NCBI RefSeq assembly: GCF_013280595.1
Contig: NZ_JAAATY010000006.1
Location: forward strand, 248,001 to 312,000
Reading direction: 5' to 3'
Source: Kibdelosporangium persicum
GTDB taxonomy: Bacteria > Actinomycetota > Actinomycetes > Mycobacteriales > Pseudonocardiaceae
Length of the DNA stretch: 64,000 bases
The translations under genes and the position numbers were made by a program. Below the pieces are notes generated by a model, which had not been told where the DNA came from, searched no databases, and saw nothing but the letters and a program-made list of their open reading frames with translations. Below, in pieces: positions 50,101-57,326 of the stretch; the stretch's first letter is position 1; each line of letters opens with the position of its first letter.

Positions 50101-50286
50101 CACCTCACGTCGACCGAGGTTTCCTACGACCGAGGGACGACGTGGGAGAAAGCCGCCTTGTTCGACGACTTCCTGCTGCTGTACCACCCCGCTGGTGCTC
50201 CCTCGGTGTCACTGCGCGCCAGCGCAGCCGATGACCAGGGCAACACCGTGCAGCAGACCATTCTCGACGCTTACCTGCTCGATTAG
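47119..50286 (+). CDS. Secreted S8 family subtilisin-like serine protease
   Basis: 1055-aa secreted protease. Signal peptide VGAVVFSLTSVFLMPTAAYA (about 10-29), propeptide to about 165, catalytic domain with Asp200 (VAVLDTGVD), His232 (YGHGTHVAS) and Ser408 (SGTSMATPHAAGAAAL), then about 580 residues of beta-rich extension. GTG 47119 is chosen because GGAGG lies 5 nt upstream; TTG 47107 is part of that site. The extension includes a DUF-like immunoglobulin region and probably acts in substrate or wall binding. Confidence 0.93.
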   Translation: MRGRYRGPAVGAVVFSLTSVFLMPTAAYAEPPGGAAEAVTLLSGDQVFLGAQGTPRYLKPAPGRERQNFTVYQSRGHSFVVPADAMPLLAKGVLDERLFDVTELRASGYGKGDVPVIVKYQAGQRPLTAQVTADLPAIDAVALTSTGTDVWSTAKSGGLRKVWLDAKRTVTLDRSVPQIGAPAAWQAGYTGKGVTVAVLDTGVDQTHPDLASREVGEKNFTRSPDAVDRYGHGTHVASIVAGTGAKSGGRFRGVAPDAAILDVKVLADNGFGADSAIIAGMQWAAGQGADVITMSLGGFDSPEVDPLEEAVNTLSAKYGTLFVIAAGNYGPGSATVTSPGSADAALTVGAVDRENDIAEFSGRGPREGGGMIKPDLTGPGVDIVAALHAAKRIGAPVVDGYTALSGTSMATPHAAGAAALLVQQHPELTGTQLKARLVGSSTPTAGLTPFQQGAGRVDSAAALKQTVSAEPSSASFGQHRWPHAGRPAVTQEITYTNDSQAPITLDLLMETNAPAELFSITPSQLVVPAGGTATALATAEIRNAPDGGQFGGAVVATGGGQRVRTAIEVDLEVESYDLTLNAIGRNGAPADYASAFLINVDTGDRVFPNSTMEGRLEQRLAKGRYVLSGAILGGDPYTHDVLNYPDLTISGPTTIDFDARLGKPVSIKLPVDGAELSLLQVGFERISGPERYQVSNLSFGGSADHVGLQHLGPDSTEVLGQLSTTWTVHNDTYGLAWYTKGHTHSGIDKEIRHSDLATVKVDVGPLRSGETATIGVTSSPHDRGHWGLGALTNFTPGPRTEYYGGENADWARRMNVFDDNGHGGGLDGPPRSYTPGKTYTEPFYYGVFGPSFPDNKLDPWVQQRGDLFVANVPLFGDGAGNAGFSVAENASTKLYRDGALVSESPEAGYVRSVIPRGSAKYELIAEATRTGHTTSTHVSASWTFQSDHSTGVSALPVSAIRYTPKLDASDRAKAGIVFAVPVHVQPQAGTGSTPHLTSTEVSYDRGTTWEKAALFDDFLLLYHPAGAPSVSLRASAADDQGNTVQQTILDAYLLD

Positions 50287-50299
50287 GTAATTGGAGTGA

Positions 50300-50331
50300 G
50301 CGGGTTCCCTCCCGCGCGGGAGGGAACCCGC
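50300..50331 (+). terminator. Perfect 32-bp hairpin after the subtilase
   Basis: GCGGGTTCCCTCCCGC followed directly by its complement, a loopless palindrome, 14 bp after the stop. It can form a hairpin with a 4-nt loop. No U-tract follows. Confidence 0.8.
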
Positions 50332-50355
50332 CGCTTCTCCTGGCAGGTTGGCGTC

Positions 50356-51498
50356 ATGGTGATGAAGCGACGAGCTCTGCTCGCCGGAGCCGGAGTGGCC
50401 TTGCTGGGTTCCGGTGTTCCGGCTGCGGCAGCCACGGCCGTGACCCCGGCTTTGGTTCCGCCGACCGGCCCGCATGACATCGGCCGGGTCGACCTGCACC
50501 TGGTTGATCGGACGCGATGTGATCCTTGGTTGCCGAAGCGGCCGTATCGCGAGTTGATGGTCAGCGTCTGGTATCCGGCCCGCACCGTGCGCCGCTGTCC
50601 CCTGGCCCGATACCAGTCCCCCTTGGTGGCCAAGGAGTACCAGCGCCTGACGCTGGCCAGCGTCCCTCGCAAGGTGCTGGACTGGTCAGGAATCCGGACG
50701 CACGCGCATCAGGGCGCGCCGGTGCTGCCGGGGCGGCGTCCGATGATCCTGTTCTCGCCCAAGCACTTGGAGATCCGGTCCTACGCCACTCTGCTGGTCG
50801 AGGAACTGGCCAGCCGGGGCTACGTCGTCGTGACCACCGAAGGCACCCATGAGGCGTTGGCGGTGGAGTTTCCTGGCGGACGGTTGGAGAAGATCAAGCC
50901 TGAGGCGACGCCTGACTTCGGCGATCCGGCTGACGTGCTGGACAAGCAGAAGCGCACGTTGCACAGCCGTGCCGACGACATGGCCTTCGTGCTCAAGAGG
51001 TTGCGGGCGCGGTTCGATGTGTCCACAGTGGGCGTTTTCGGGATGGTCGGCGGCGGCGTGGCCGGTCTGCACGCAGCCAGTCAGGGCATCGGCATCGACG
51101 CTGTCGCCGGAGTGCCGGAGGTGATCGGGCCGTGGGTGACGTCGGCGGGTTCCGTGCCGTTCCTGCAGTTCAGCGATACCGAAGCGCCGAACAACCATCG
51201 GGACAATCCGGCGTGGCAGGCGTTCTGGCCCCGGTTGACCGGCTGGAAACTCAACATCCAGCTCAACGGCTCGACGTGGGGTTCGTTCTGCGACTACCAG
51301 GCGCTTTACCCGTCGATCCGGGCAGGTTATCCCGCTTTCGACTACCGCGGCGAGCTCGGCAGCGTGCCGCCCGCGCGGTCGATCGCCGCCCAACGTGCCT
51401 ACCTGACGGCCTTCTTCGACCTGCACCTTCGTGGCCGGGACAGTTCTCTGCTGCGTGGTCCGTCCGTGGAGCATCCGGACGTGAGCTTCATCGTCTGA
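50356..51498 (+). CDS. Secreted alpha/beta hydrolase-fold protein lacking the nucleophile serine
   Basis: 380-aa protein of the PAF-acetylhydrolase-like family. The N-terminus has a signal (MKRRALLAGAGVALLGSG, 3-20, Tat-like KRR). The nucleophile elbow, GxSxG in relatives, reads GMVGGG (229-234), with Val231 where Ser is expected. The preceding strand STVGVFGM and following helix VAGLHAASQG fit the fold. The C-terminal half has AGYPAFDYRGELG and RAYLTAFFDLHLRGRD. It may be catalytically inactive or use another residue. ATG 50356 is the third possible start; the ribosome site is weak. Confidence 0.8.
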   Translation: MVMKRRALLAGAGVALLGSGVPAAAATAVTPALVPPTGPHDIGRVDLHLVDRTRCDPWLPKRPYRELMVSVWYPARTVRRCPLARYQSPLVAKEYQRLTLASVPRKVLDWSGIRTHAHQGAPVLPGRRPMILFSPKHLEIRSYATLLVEELASRGYVVVTTEGTHEALAVEFPGGRLEKIKPEATPDFGDPADVLDKQKRTLHSRADDMAFVLKRLRARFDVSTVGVFGMVGGGVAGLHAASQGIGIDAVAGVPEVIGPWVTSAGSVPFLQFSDTEAPNNHRDNPAWQAFWPRLTGWKLNIQLNGSTWGSFCDYQALYPSIRAGYPAFDYRGELGSVPPARSIAAQRAYLTAFFDLHLRGRDSSLLRGPSVEHPDVSFIV

Positions 51499-51874
51499 CG
51501 GCTGTCCCCTGGGCGACTGCGCACAGTTCGCCGTCCGAGTAGATCTCACACCGGCAGGTCGCCCTCGACTTGCTGGACTGCACGACCTTGGCCTCGGCCC
51601 GCAGCGTGGTTCCGTCGGCCGGGCGCACGTAGTCGATGGTGAACCCGGCGGTGAGCAGCGCGGGCCCGAGGACCGACCCCGCCGCGAAGGTCAGCGTGTT
51701 GTCGGCCGCGTACGACACGACTCCGCCGTGCAGATAGCCGTTCTGTTGACGCAGGTCGTCGCGTGCGTCGATTTCGATGACGGCCTCGCCGTCGCCGAAG
51801 GACACCAGCCGGGCACCGACCAACACGCTGAAGGGCTGCTGCGCCAGGCCCTTCCTGGCGTACTCGAAGTCCAT
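51488..51874 (-). CDS. PaaI-like hotdog thioesterase
   Basis: 128-aa hotdog protein of the PaaI_thioesterase family. Motifs are RQQNGYLHGGVVSYAADNTLTFAAGSV (the GYLHGGVVSYAAD signature) and LTAGFTIDYVRPADGTTL. Probably hydrolyses acyl-CoA. It is divergent from a MarR gene with a 24-bp perfect palindrome in the shared promoter, so it is the likely target of that MarR. Confidence 0.9.
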   Translation of the reverse strand: MDFEYARKGLAQQPFSVLVGARLVSFGDGEAVIEIDARDDLRQQNGYLHGGVVSYAADNTLTFAAGSVLGPALLTAGFTIDYVRPADGTTLRAEAKVVQSSKSRATCRCEIYSDGELCAVAQGTAVRR

Positions 51875-51882
51875 CCCGATCT

Positions 51883-51906
51883 CCTCACTTCACTAGTGAA
51901 GTGAGG
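51883..51906. promoter_or_regulatory. 24-bp perfect palindrome (MarR operator)
   Basis: CCTCACTTCACT followed by its exact complement AGTGAAGTGAGG. It lies 8 bp upstream of the thioesterase start and 37 bp upstream of marR. Perfect symmetry and position make it the strongest operator candidate in the window. Confidence 0.9.
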
Positions 51907-51943
51907 ATGTGCCGGTGACGGTTCTTTGTCAAGATCTGAGGCC

Positions 51944-52378
51944 ATGACGGACCAGCGGCTGTACTTCATGCTTCAACGGGCGGCGCATCAGGTCCGGGTC
52001 GCGGCCGACCGGCGCTGCCTGGGCGCGGCCGGCATCACCAGCGCGCAACTGGGCGCGTTGTTCGCCGTGCGGGAGCAGCCCGGCATCACCCAGCAGGAAC
52101 TGGCGCACACGCTGGGCCAGCGTGAATCCGCGATCACCTCGATGGTCACCCGGCTGGTGGACGCCGGGCTGATCACCAAGCGGGCGCATCCCCGCCAGTA
52201 CCGGGCGATTGCCCTCGACCTGACCTCCAGCGGCAAACAGGCGCTGGACCGTGTGCGCCCGGCGATCGACCAGTTCAACGACGAGATGCGGGCCGCGATC
52301 GGCACGGAGGCGTTCGCCGCGACCACGGAGGCACTGGCGCGGCTCGACCGGTGGTTCACCGGCAAAATCGCTGGGTAA
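51944..52378 (+). CDS. MarR family transcriptional regulator
   Basis: 144-aa winged-helix regulator with ITSAQLGALFAVREQPGITQQELAHTLGQRESAITSMVTRLVDAGLITKRAHPRQYRAIALDLTSSG (about 31-97). ATG 51944 is used (MTDQRLYFMLQRAAHQVRV). Probably autoregulated through the 24-bp palindrome and controlling the divergent PaaI-like thioesterase. Followed by a small hypothetical gene in the same direction. Confidence 0.92.
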   Translation: MTDQRLYFMLQRAAHQVRVAADRRCLGAAGITSAQLGALFAVREQPGITQQELAHTLGQRESAITSMVTRLVDAGLITKRAHPRQYRAIALDLTSSGKQALDRVRPAIDQFNDEMRAAIGTEAFAATTEALARLDRWFTGKIAG

Positions 52379-52388
52379 TACCCCGGCC

Positions 52389-52769
52389 ATGACACGACGT
52401 GAGACCGTCGAGGCCGTCGGTGCCTTGACCGAGGCGCTGGAGACCACGGAACGCGCCCGCGGGCACCTGTACTCGTTCCACCAGCTCACGGGCAGCGCCG
52501 ACATGAAGCTCGGGCGGGCCGTCGAGTTGCTGCGCGAGGCCGGGCACGTGGCACTGGCCGACCAGCTCGACCACGAGCTCGTCGGCCGCAACGTGCTGCC
52601 GGGCAGGTGGACGTACCAGATCGTCGAGGAGTACGACGACAGCTACTACCAGGTGTTCCGTGACCTCGAAAAGCTCGTCCGGAACAAGCTGCTCGACGGA
52701 GCCCGGCACATCTTCGAGGCCGAGATGAAGAAGGAGCGCACCACACCAGGCCACCCCGACCACGTGTGA
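52389..52769 (+). CDS. Conserved-looking hypothetical protein, 126 aa
   Basis: Helical acidic protein starting MTRRETVEAVGALTEALETTERARGHLYSFHQLTG, with a central GRAVELLREAGHVALADQLDHELVGRNVLPGRWTYQIVEEYDDSYY. No signal, membrane or catalytic motif is visible. The start is the ATG 10 bp after the MarR stop, without a clear ribosome site; the two may be co-transcribed. Small actinomycete proteins of this appearance are common, but I do not know a function. Confidence 0.75.
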   Translation: MTRRETVEAVGALTEALETTERARGHLYSFHQLTGSADMKLGRAVELLREAGHVALADQLDHELVGRNVLPGRWTYQIVEEYDDSYYQVFRDLEKLVRNKLLDGARHIFEAEMKKERTTPGHPDHV

Positions 52770-52773
52770 CCCC

Positions 52774-52987
52774 GGCGTGTCCACCATTCCGGCACCCCGA
52801 AAGCCACACTCCGACACCCCGAAAGCCACACTCCGGCACGGTGAAATTCCCCAGACGGCCGGGAAGCGCAACTCGACGTGCCGCAACGCGCATTTCAGGG
52901 TGCCGCAACGCGCATTTCAGGGTGCCGGAACGGGCATCTCGGGGTGCTGGAACGCGCAACTCGGGGTGCTGGAACGGGCTCGCCGGT
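52774..52987. repeat. 22-bp tandem repeat array in two orientations (locus A)
   Basis: Three reverse-orientation copies (52774-52795, 52796-52817, 52818-52839) and five forward copies (52878-52899, 52900-52921, 52922-52943, 52944-52965, 52966-52987). The forward unit is GTGCCGCAACGCGCATTTC plus AGG, with variable centre; the reverse unit, read backwards, begins GTGCCGGAATGGTGG. The two halves face each other between convergent genes and can pair as imperfect hairpins. The same family appears at 59495-59602. Confidence 0.9.
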
Positions 52988-53052
52988 CTTCCTGTGAGAA
53001 CGCGGGAGCCGCTCTCCGCGGCGAGGCGGAGAGCGGCGTGGTGGCCAGGAGA

Positions 53053-54537
53053 TCAAGCATTCACCAGGTCTTCGGGTTTTTCGGTCTTCTTGCGCAGCGC
53101 CACCATCCCCACGACGGCGAACACCACCACGATCGTCGCGCCGATACCGGCCACGGTGTGCAGGCCCGAGGTGAACGCGTCCCGTGCCACGCTGATCAGG
53201 CTCTCCGCCGCGGGGCCGGGCAGCTGGGCCGCGGCGTCCAGGGCACCGGCGAGGCTGTCGGGCGTGCCGGCCGGAACCTCGCCGCGGTACACGGCCGTGC
53301 CGATGCTGCCGAACACCGCGATCCCCATGGCGATCCCGAACTCCGCGCTGGTCTCGGACATCGCCGACGCGGCACCGGCCTTCTGCGGCGGGACCGAACC
53401 GACCACCATCTCGGTGCACAGCACGCCCTGCGGGCCCATCCCGAAACCGGCCACCGACAGGCCGATCACGACGGCGAACAGTCCGCCCGGGCCCTCGGCC
53501 TGCGTGAACAGCAGGATGCCACCGGCGGCGACGAGCGTTCCGAAGCCCAGCACGAACTCCGGGCGGTACCGCTGCGCCAGCTTCGGCGCGACGAGCGAGC
53601 CGATCACCACCGCGAACGCCTGCGGGACGAGCCACAATCCGGCCTCGGCGGCGGTCAGCCCGGCGACCATCTGCAGGTACTGGCTCAGCAGCAGGAACAG
53701 CCCGCCCATGGTGGTCGCGCCGACCAGCATGATGCTCAACGCCGCGCTGAACTTGCGGACCTTGAACAGCGACAGGTCCAGCATCGGCGCGGCCAGCGTG
53801 CGCTGACGTCGCACGAACACCGTGCCGACCAGCAGACCGGCGACCAGCACCACCACGTTGGTCAGGCCGAGGCCGTCCTTCGCGATCTCCTTCAGGCCGT
53901 AGATGACCGGCAGGATCGCACCGAGCGACAGAGCGACGCTGGCCAGGTCGAGTTTGCCCGCGTCGGCGTCCTTGTACTCCGGCAGCAGCTTAGGCGCAGA
54001 CACCAGCAGCAGCACCATCACCGGGACGGCCATCAGGAACACCGTGCCCCAGTGGAAGTTCTCCAGCAGCACACCGCCGACGACCGGGCCGATCACCATG
54101 CCGCCCATGAAGCAGCTCATCCACACCGCGATCGCCGTGCCGCGCTGCTTGGCGTCCTGGAACATGTTGCTGATCAGCGCCAGGGTGGACGGCATCAGCG
54201 TGGCACCCGCGATGCCGAGGCCCGCCCGTGCGGCGATCAGCATCTGTGGGCTGGTGGCGAACGCGGCCGCGATGGACGCGACCCCGAACGCCGCGCCGCC
54301 GATCATCAGGAGTTTTCGCCTGCCGATCCGGTCGCCGACGGTGCCCATCGTGACCAGGAACCCGGCGATCAGGAACCCGTAGATGTCGATGATCCACAAC
54401 AGCTCGGTGCTGCTCGGCCGCAGATCGGCGGCCAGGTGCGGGACCGCGAGGTGCAGCACGCTCATGTCCAGCGCCAGCAACAGCGTCGGCAGCGCGAGAA
54501 CCGCCAGCCCCAGCCACTCACGTCGTCCTGCCCTCAT
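53053..54537 (-). CDS. DHA2 family MFS multidrug exporter (second paralog)
   Basis: 494-aa, 14-helix exporter, closely related to the protein at 19226 (LLWIIDIYGFLIAGFLVTMGTVGDRIGRRK versus LLWILDLYGFVLAGFLITMGTLGDRIGRRK). ATG 54537 is used, with GGGAGAGAG upstream. Unlike the first paralog, it has no adjacent regulator, but a 10-bp inverted repeat lies 42 bp upstream. Its C-terminal half includes SETSAEFGIAMGIAVFGS as in the first. Drug or secondary-metabolite export is the likely role. Confidence 0.9.
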   Translation of the reverse strand: MRAGRREWLGLAVLALPTLLLALDMSVLHLAVPHLAADLRPSSTELLWIIDIYGFLIAGFLVTMGTVGDRIGRRKLLMIGGAAFGVASIAAAFATSPQMLIAARAGLGIAGATLMPSTLALISNMFQDAKQRGTAIAVWMSCFMGGMVIGPVVGGVLLENFHWGTVFLMAVPVMVLLLVSAPKLLPEYKDADAGKLDLASVALSLGAILPVIYGLKEIAKDGLGLTNVVVLVAGLLVGTVFVRRQRTLAAPMLDLSLFKVRKFSAALSIMLVGATTMGGLFLLLSQYLQMVAGLTAAEAGLWLVPQAFAVVIGSLVAPKLAQRYRPEFVLGFGTLVAAGGILLFTQAEGPGGLFAVVIGLSVAGFGMGPQGVLCTEMVVGSVPPQKAGAASAMSETSAEFGIAMGIAVFGSIGTAVYRGEVPAGTPDSLAGALDAAAQLPGPAAESLISVARDAFTSGLHTVAGIGATIVVVFAVVGMVALRKKTEKPEDLVNA

Positions 54538-54578
54538 CGTTCTCTCTCCCTCTGCCCGGTGGGTACCTTCACCTCCTC

Positions 54579-54604
54579 GTCGATCCACACCGGCGTGGAT
54601 CGAC
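54579..54604. promoter_or_regulatory. Inverted repeat upstream of the second DHA2 exporter
   Basis: GTCGATCCAC (54579-54588) and GTGGATCGAC (54595-54604): perfect 10-bp arms with a 6-nt centre, between the MFS start and the lipoprotein gene. Candidate operator for either. Confidence 0.7.
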
Positions 54605-54684
54605 ATCACCGGGCAAAAAGATTGAGCGGAATTCTTCCCGGGAACCCGGAGCGCACCGGAACCGGACGACGGCAAGGAGTCGAC

Positions 54685-55317
54685 ATGCGGGCCGCACGCA
54701 GCACGATCATCGCCCTGGTGGCCGGATTCGGCCTGGTCACAGCGGCATGCAGCGGAAACGGCCAGCAGTCCACGCCGCCCGCCACAACGACGCCGACCAC
54801 GACCGGATCGGCCGCGCCGGACCCGCAGAAGGTCGGCTTCGCGAATGACCTGTGCGGCGCCGTCGCGAAGTTCATCGTGCCCGCGGCGGGCTACCGGCCT
54901 GACACCAGCAGCCCGGCGGCGGCGGTGAACTCCCTCAAGACCCAGTTGACGACGCTGTCCAACGGCCTGACCGAGGCGACCCAGGACCTCAACGACGTCG
55001 ACACGGCCGGCGTCCCGGACGGGCAGGCGGCGGTCGACGACCTGAAGACCACCTTCGGGCAGATGAAGCAGAGCGTCGACAGGTCGAAGGCCAGGCTGGA
55101 CGCGACCGACGTGAACAACCAGCAGGCCGTCGCGGCGGCGGTGCAGGACGTCACCAAGGAGATGAGTTCGCTCGGGTCGGTGAAGAACCCGCTGGACCAG
55201 CCCGCGTTGAACTCGGCCGAGATGCAGGCCGCGGCCGAGCGTGCCGACGAGTGCCAGAAGATCCAGCAGGTCATCGCCGGCCGCTCGACCGGGTCGGTCA
55301 CGGCGACCACCCGGTGA
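54685..55317 (+). CDS. Putative lipoprotein, function unknown
   Basis: 210 aa. Lipobox LVTAAC with Cys22, preceded by TIIALVAGFG, so lipid-anchored on the outer face of the membrane. A Thr/Pro-rich linker (STPPATTTPTTTGSAAPD) follows, then a helical domain from about 48 with coiled segments (LKTQLTTLSNGLTEATQDLNDVD, MKQSVDRSKARLDATD). Two cysteines (DLCGAV and DECQK) may bridge. AAGGAG lies 5 nt before the ATG. Divergent from the second DHA2 exporter. Confidence 0.85.
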   Translation: MRAARSTIIALVAGFGLVTAACSGNGQQSTPPATTTPTTTGSAAPDPQKVGFANDLCGAVAKFIVPAAGYRPDTSSPAAAVNSLKTQLTTLSNGLTEATQDLNDVDTAGVPDGQAAVDDLKTTFGQMKQSVDRSKARLDATDVNNQQAVAAAVQDVTKEMSSLGSVKNPLDQPALNSAEMQAAAERADECQKIQQVIAGRSTGSVTATTR

Positions 55318-55323
55318 TGGCCG

Positions 55324-56343
55324 TCAGGTGACGGCGTTCAGGTTGCCGTCACTGCCGATGACGCACCGCGCGGAGTTCGCGCCGCTGAGCACGAACTGAG
55401 TGACGCACCTGCCGAGTTGTGCGTGCGCGGCGGCGTTCGGGTGGAAGGATTCCTGCGCCAGGTGCAGCCCGATCGCGTCGAGTCCGCCGGTCACGAGGGC
55501 CCACGGGTCCACGGTGATCCGCCGCTGCCACTCGCCGGACGGGTTGCCGCCGCCACTGCACGCCTCATGGCCTTCGGTCGCACGGGACAAGTCCAGAAAC
55601 CGGACCCCGGCGCGGCTGGCGACGCCTCGCAGCGCCGCGTTGAACTGCGGCACAGCCTCGGTCCGGCCGTACCTGGCGTCCGGCAACTTGAACGGACAGC
55701 CCTGCGGGCCGTGCAGGATCGGGTCCATCTTCTCGGTGAGCGGCGACGCATAGGAGGTCAGCACCAGGGCGTACGCGGAATCCGCGTACCCGGCCTGCCT
55801 CATCGCGGTGCGCACGTCGGCCAACGCGGCTTCGACCCGTGGCGCCATCGCGGCCAGCCGCTGCGGCCACTGCTGGCGCAGCTTCGGGGCGCATCCGGCG
55901 CTGAGCGGGTTGAACCACTCCCTGATGCAGTCGACCATCGTGTCGGCGAACGCCGGTTCGTCGTTCGCGCCGACCTGGACGATCACCATGGTCACGCGGT
56001 TGGCCGTGGCGATGTCGATCAGGCGCTTGGCCTGCGACCCTTCCGTGTAGTGGGTGGTGTCGGCCAGCGAGACGTTGGCCGAGTCCGCACCCGAGCACGC
56101 GAGGTTGAACGTGCGCTGGGCGAGCTGGGTGCGGTGGATCATCGAGCGGGTCGACCGGTGGCACCAGTTGCCGTTCTCCCCGCGGGTTCCGGGTTCGTAG
56201 TCGCCGGCGCCCTCGCCGGACATCGCACTGTCCCCCAGGGACACGACCGCCGTCGGCCGGGTGTCGGCCGCGGCCTGCGTGGGCATCAGCAGCGCGCCCA
56301 CCAACGCGGATACAAGACCGATTTTCCACCTGTGTAACGGCAT
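55324..56343 (-). CDS. Secreted SGNH/GDSL hydrolase
   Basis: 339-aa secreted esterase/lipase. Signal peptide (IGLVSALVGALLMPTQAAA, about 8-26). Nucleophile Ser39 in VSLGDSAMSGEGAGDYEPGTRG; block III GxND is VGANDEPAF; the C-terminal catalytic pair is in ESFHPNAAAHAQLG (DxxH replaced by S-F-H-P-N as in several actinomycete members). Six or more cysteines suggest disulfides. Convergent with the lipoprotein gene; gap of 6 bp. Confidence 0.92.
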   Translation of the reverse strand: MPLHRWKIGLVSALVGALLMPTQAAADTRPTAVVSLGDSAMSGEGAGDYEPGTRGENGNWCHRSTRSMIHRTQLAQRTFNLACSGADSANVSLADTTHYTEGSQAKRLIDIATANRVTMVIVQVGANDEPAFADTMVDCIREWFNPLSAGCAPKLRQQWPQRLAAMAPRVEAALADVRTAMRQAGYADSAYALVLTSYASPLTEKMDPILHGPQGCPFKLPDARYGRTEAVPQFNAALRGVASRAGVRFLDLSRATEGHEACSGGGNPSGEWQRRITVDPWALVTGGLDAIGLHLAQESFHPNAAAHAQLGRCVTQFVLSGANSARCVIGSDGNLNAVT

Positions 56344-56544
56344 CCGTTCACGGTACGAGCCGGGCGGACGCGGCTCGATCAGCCGAACGGGTCTTGGGTG
56401 GACGGTGATCCACTGCTACCGTGCGAGTGACAAACTAACCAACTACGTCAGCCAAACGAAAACCCAGATGAACCATTGCGTCACAATCTGAAACCAACTT
56501 AAACTCACACCCTCGTTTGACCAACGCGGGTGGTGAATTCCGTC

Positions 56545-57093
56545 ATGAGCGACGACCGTCAGCTCAACGGACTGTCCTTCGAAGGATGGGGCGACTACCG
56601 ACCTGGGGCCGACCATGACTTCCAACTGCACTCGCCAGTGGAGAAAGTCGCTGTGCACCAGCAAGAACAGCCTTCGACCCAGCCCTACCTGGAACCCGTG
56701 ACCCCGGCACAGGACGACGAACCCGACTTCGAGGCCTTCGAGGCCGGGGACGCCGAGCCCCGCAGACTGGTACGCCCGTACACCCGCACAGGCGGCCGAA
56801 CGCGTCCAGTGCACTCACTCGAACTCGAGACGCTGCTGTCGTATTCACCCGGATGGCCGGTAGACCTCGCTACTCTCCGTGCTGACCACCGGGCGATCTG
56901 CCTGGCCTGCCAGACCCCGCAGTCCACCGCCGAACTGGCCGTCCACCTTGGACTCCCGCTCGGCGCGGCCAGGGTGCTGATCGCCGACGTGGTCGAGCTG
57001 GGCCTGATCCAGGTCCACGAACTCGAACTCGTGGACAGCCGGCCGTCGATGGACCTGCTCGAACGCGTCCACGCCGGACTGCTCCGGCTCTGA
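56545..57093 (+). CDS. Orphan DUF742 protein (CvnC-like)
   Basis: 182-aa cytoplasmic protein. The first 90 residues are low-complexity and acidic; the DUF742 domain follows with VRPYTRTGGRTRPVHSLELETLLS, ICLACQTPQSTAELAVHLGLPLGAARVLIADVVELGLIQVH and MDLLERVHAGLLRL. DUF742 proteins normally sit in four-gene conservon operons with a sensor kinase, a Roadblock protein and a small GTPase. None of these is next to it here. ATG 56545 is preferred; GTG at 56530 adds five residues. Confidence 0.9.
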   Translation: MSDDRQLNGLSFEGWGDYRPGADHDFQLHSPVEKVAVHQQEQPSTQPYLEPVTPAQDDEPDFEAFEAGDAEPRRLVRPYTRTGGRTRPVHSLELETLLSYSPGWPVDLATLRADHRAICLACQTPQSTAELAVHLGLPLGAARVLIADVVELGLIQVHELELVDSRPSMDLLERVHAGLLRL

Positions 57094-57326
57094 CGCCCAC
57101 CTCGTCCCTCCACAGTGGACTCGCGGGCGGTTCGCCACGGCCAGATCCCGTCCTTCGCCGCCTCCCACCAGGTCCGAGGTCGAGCGGGTGACGGGCCGGA
57201 TCTCGCCCACTCGCGAGCGTGCTGAACCCCGCACCTCCGCCAGCGCCCGGAAGCAACCGCACCCCATGCACCGGACCTGCTGCCCGCAGGCGGGACCAAC
57301 GTACCAAGAGGGTCCGGCAGAACCGC

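Noticed and set aside
52774-52987. CRISPR array
   Set aside because: The 22-bp units are directly tandem without spacers, occur in both orientations and no cas genes are present.
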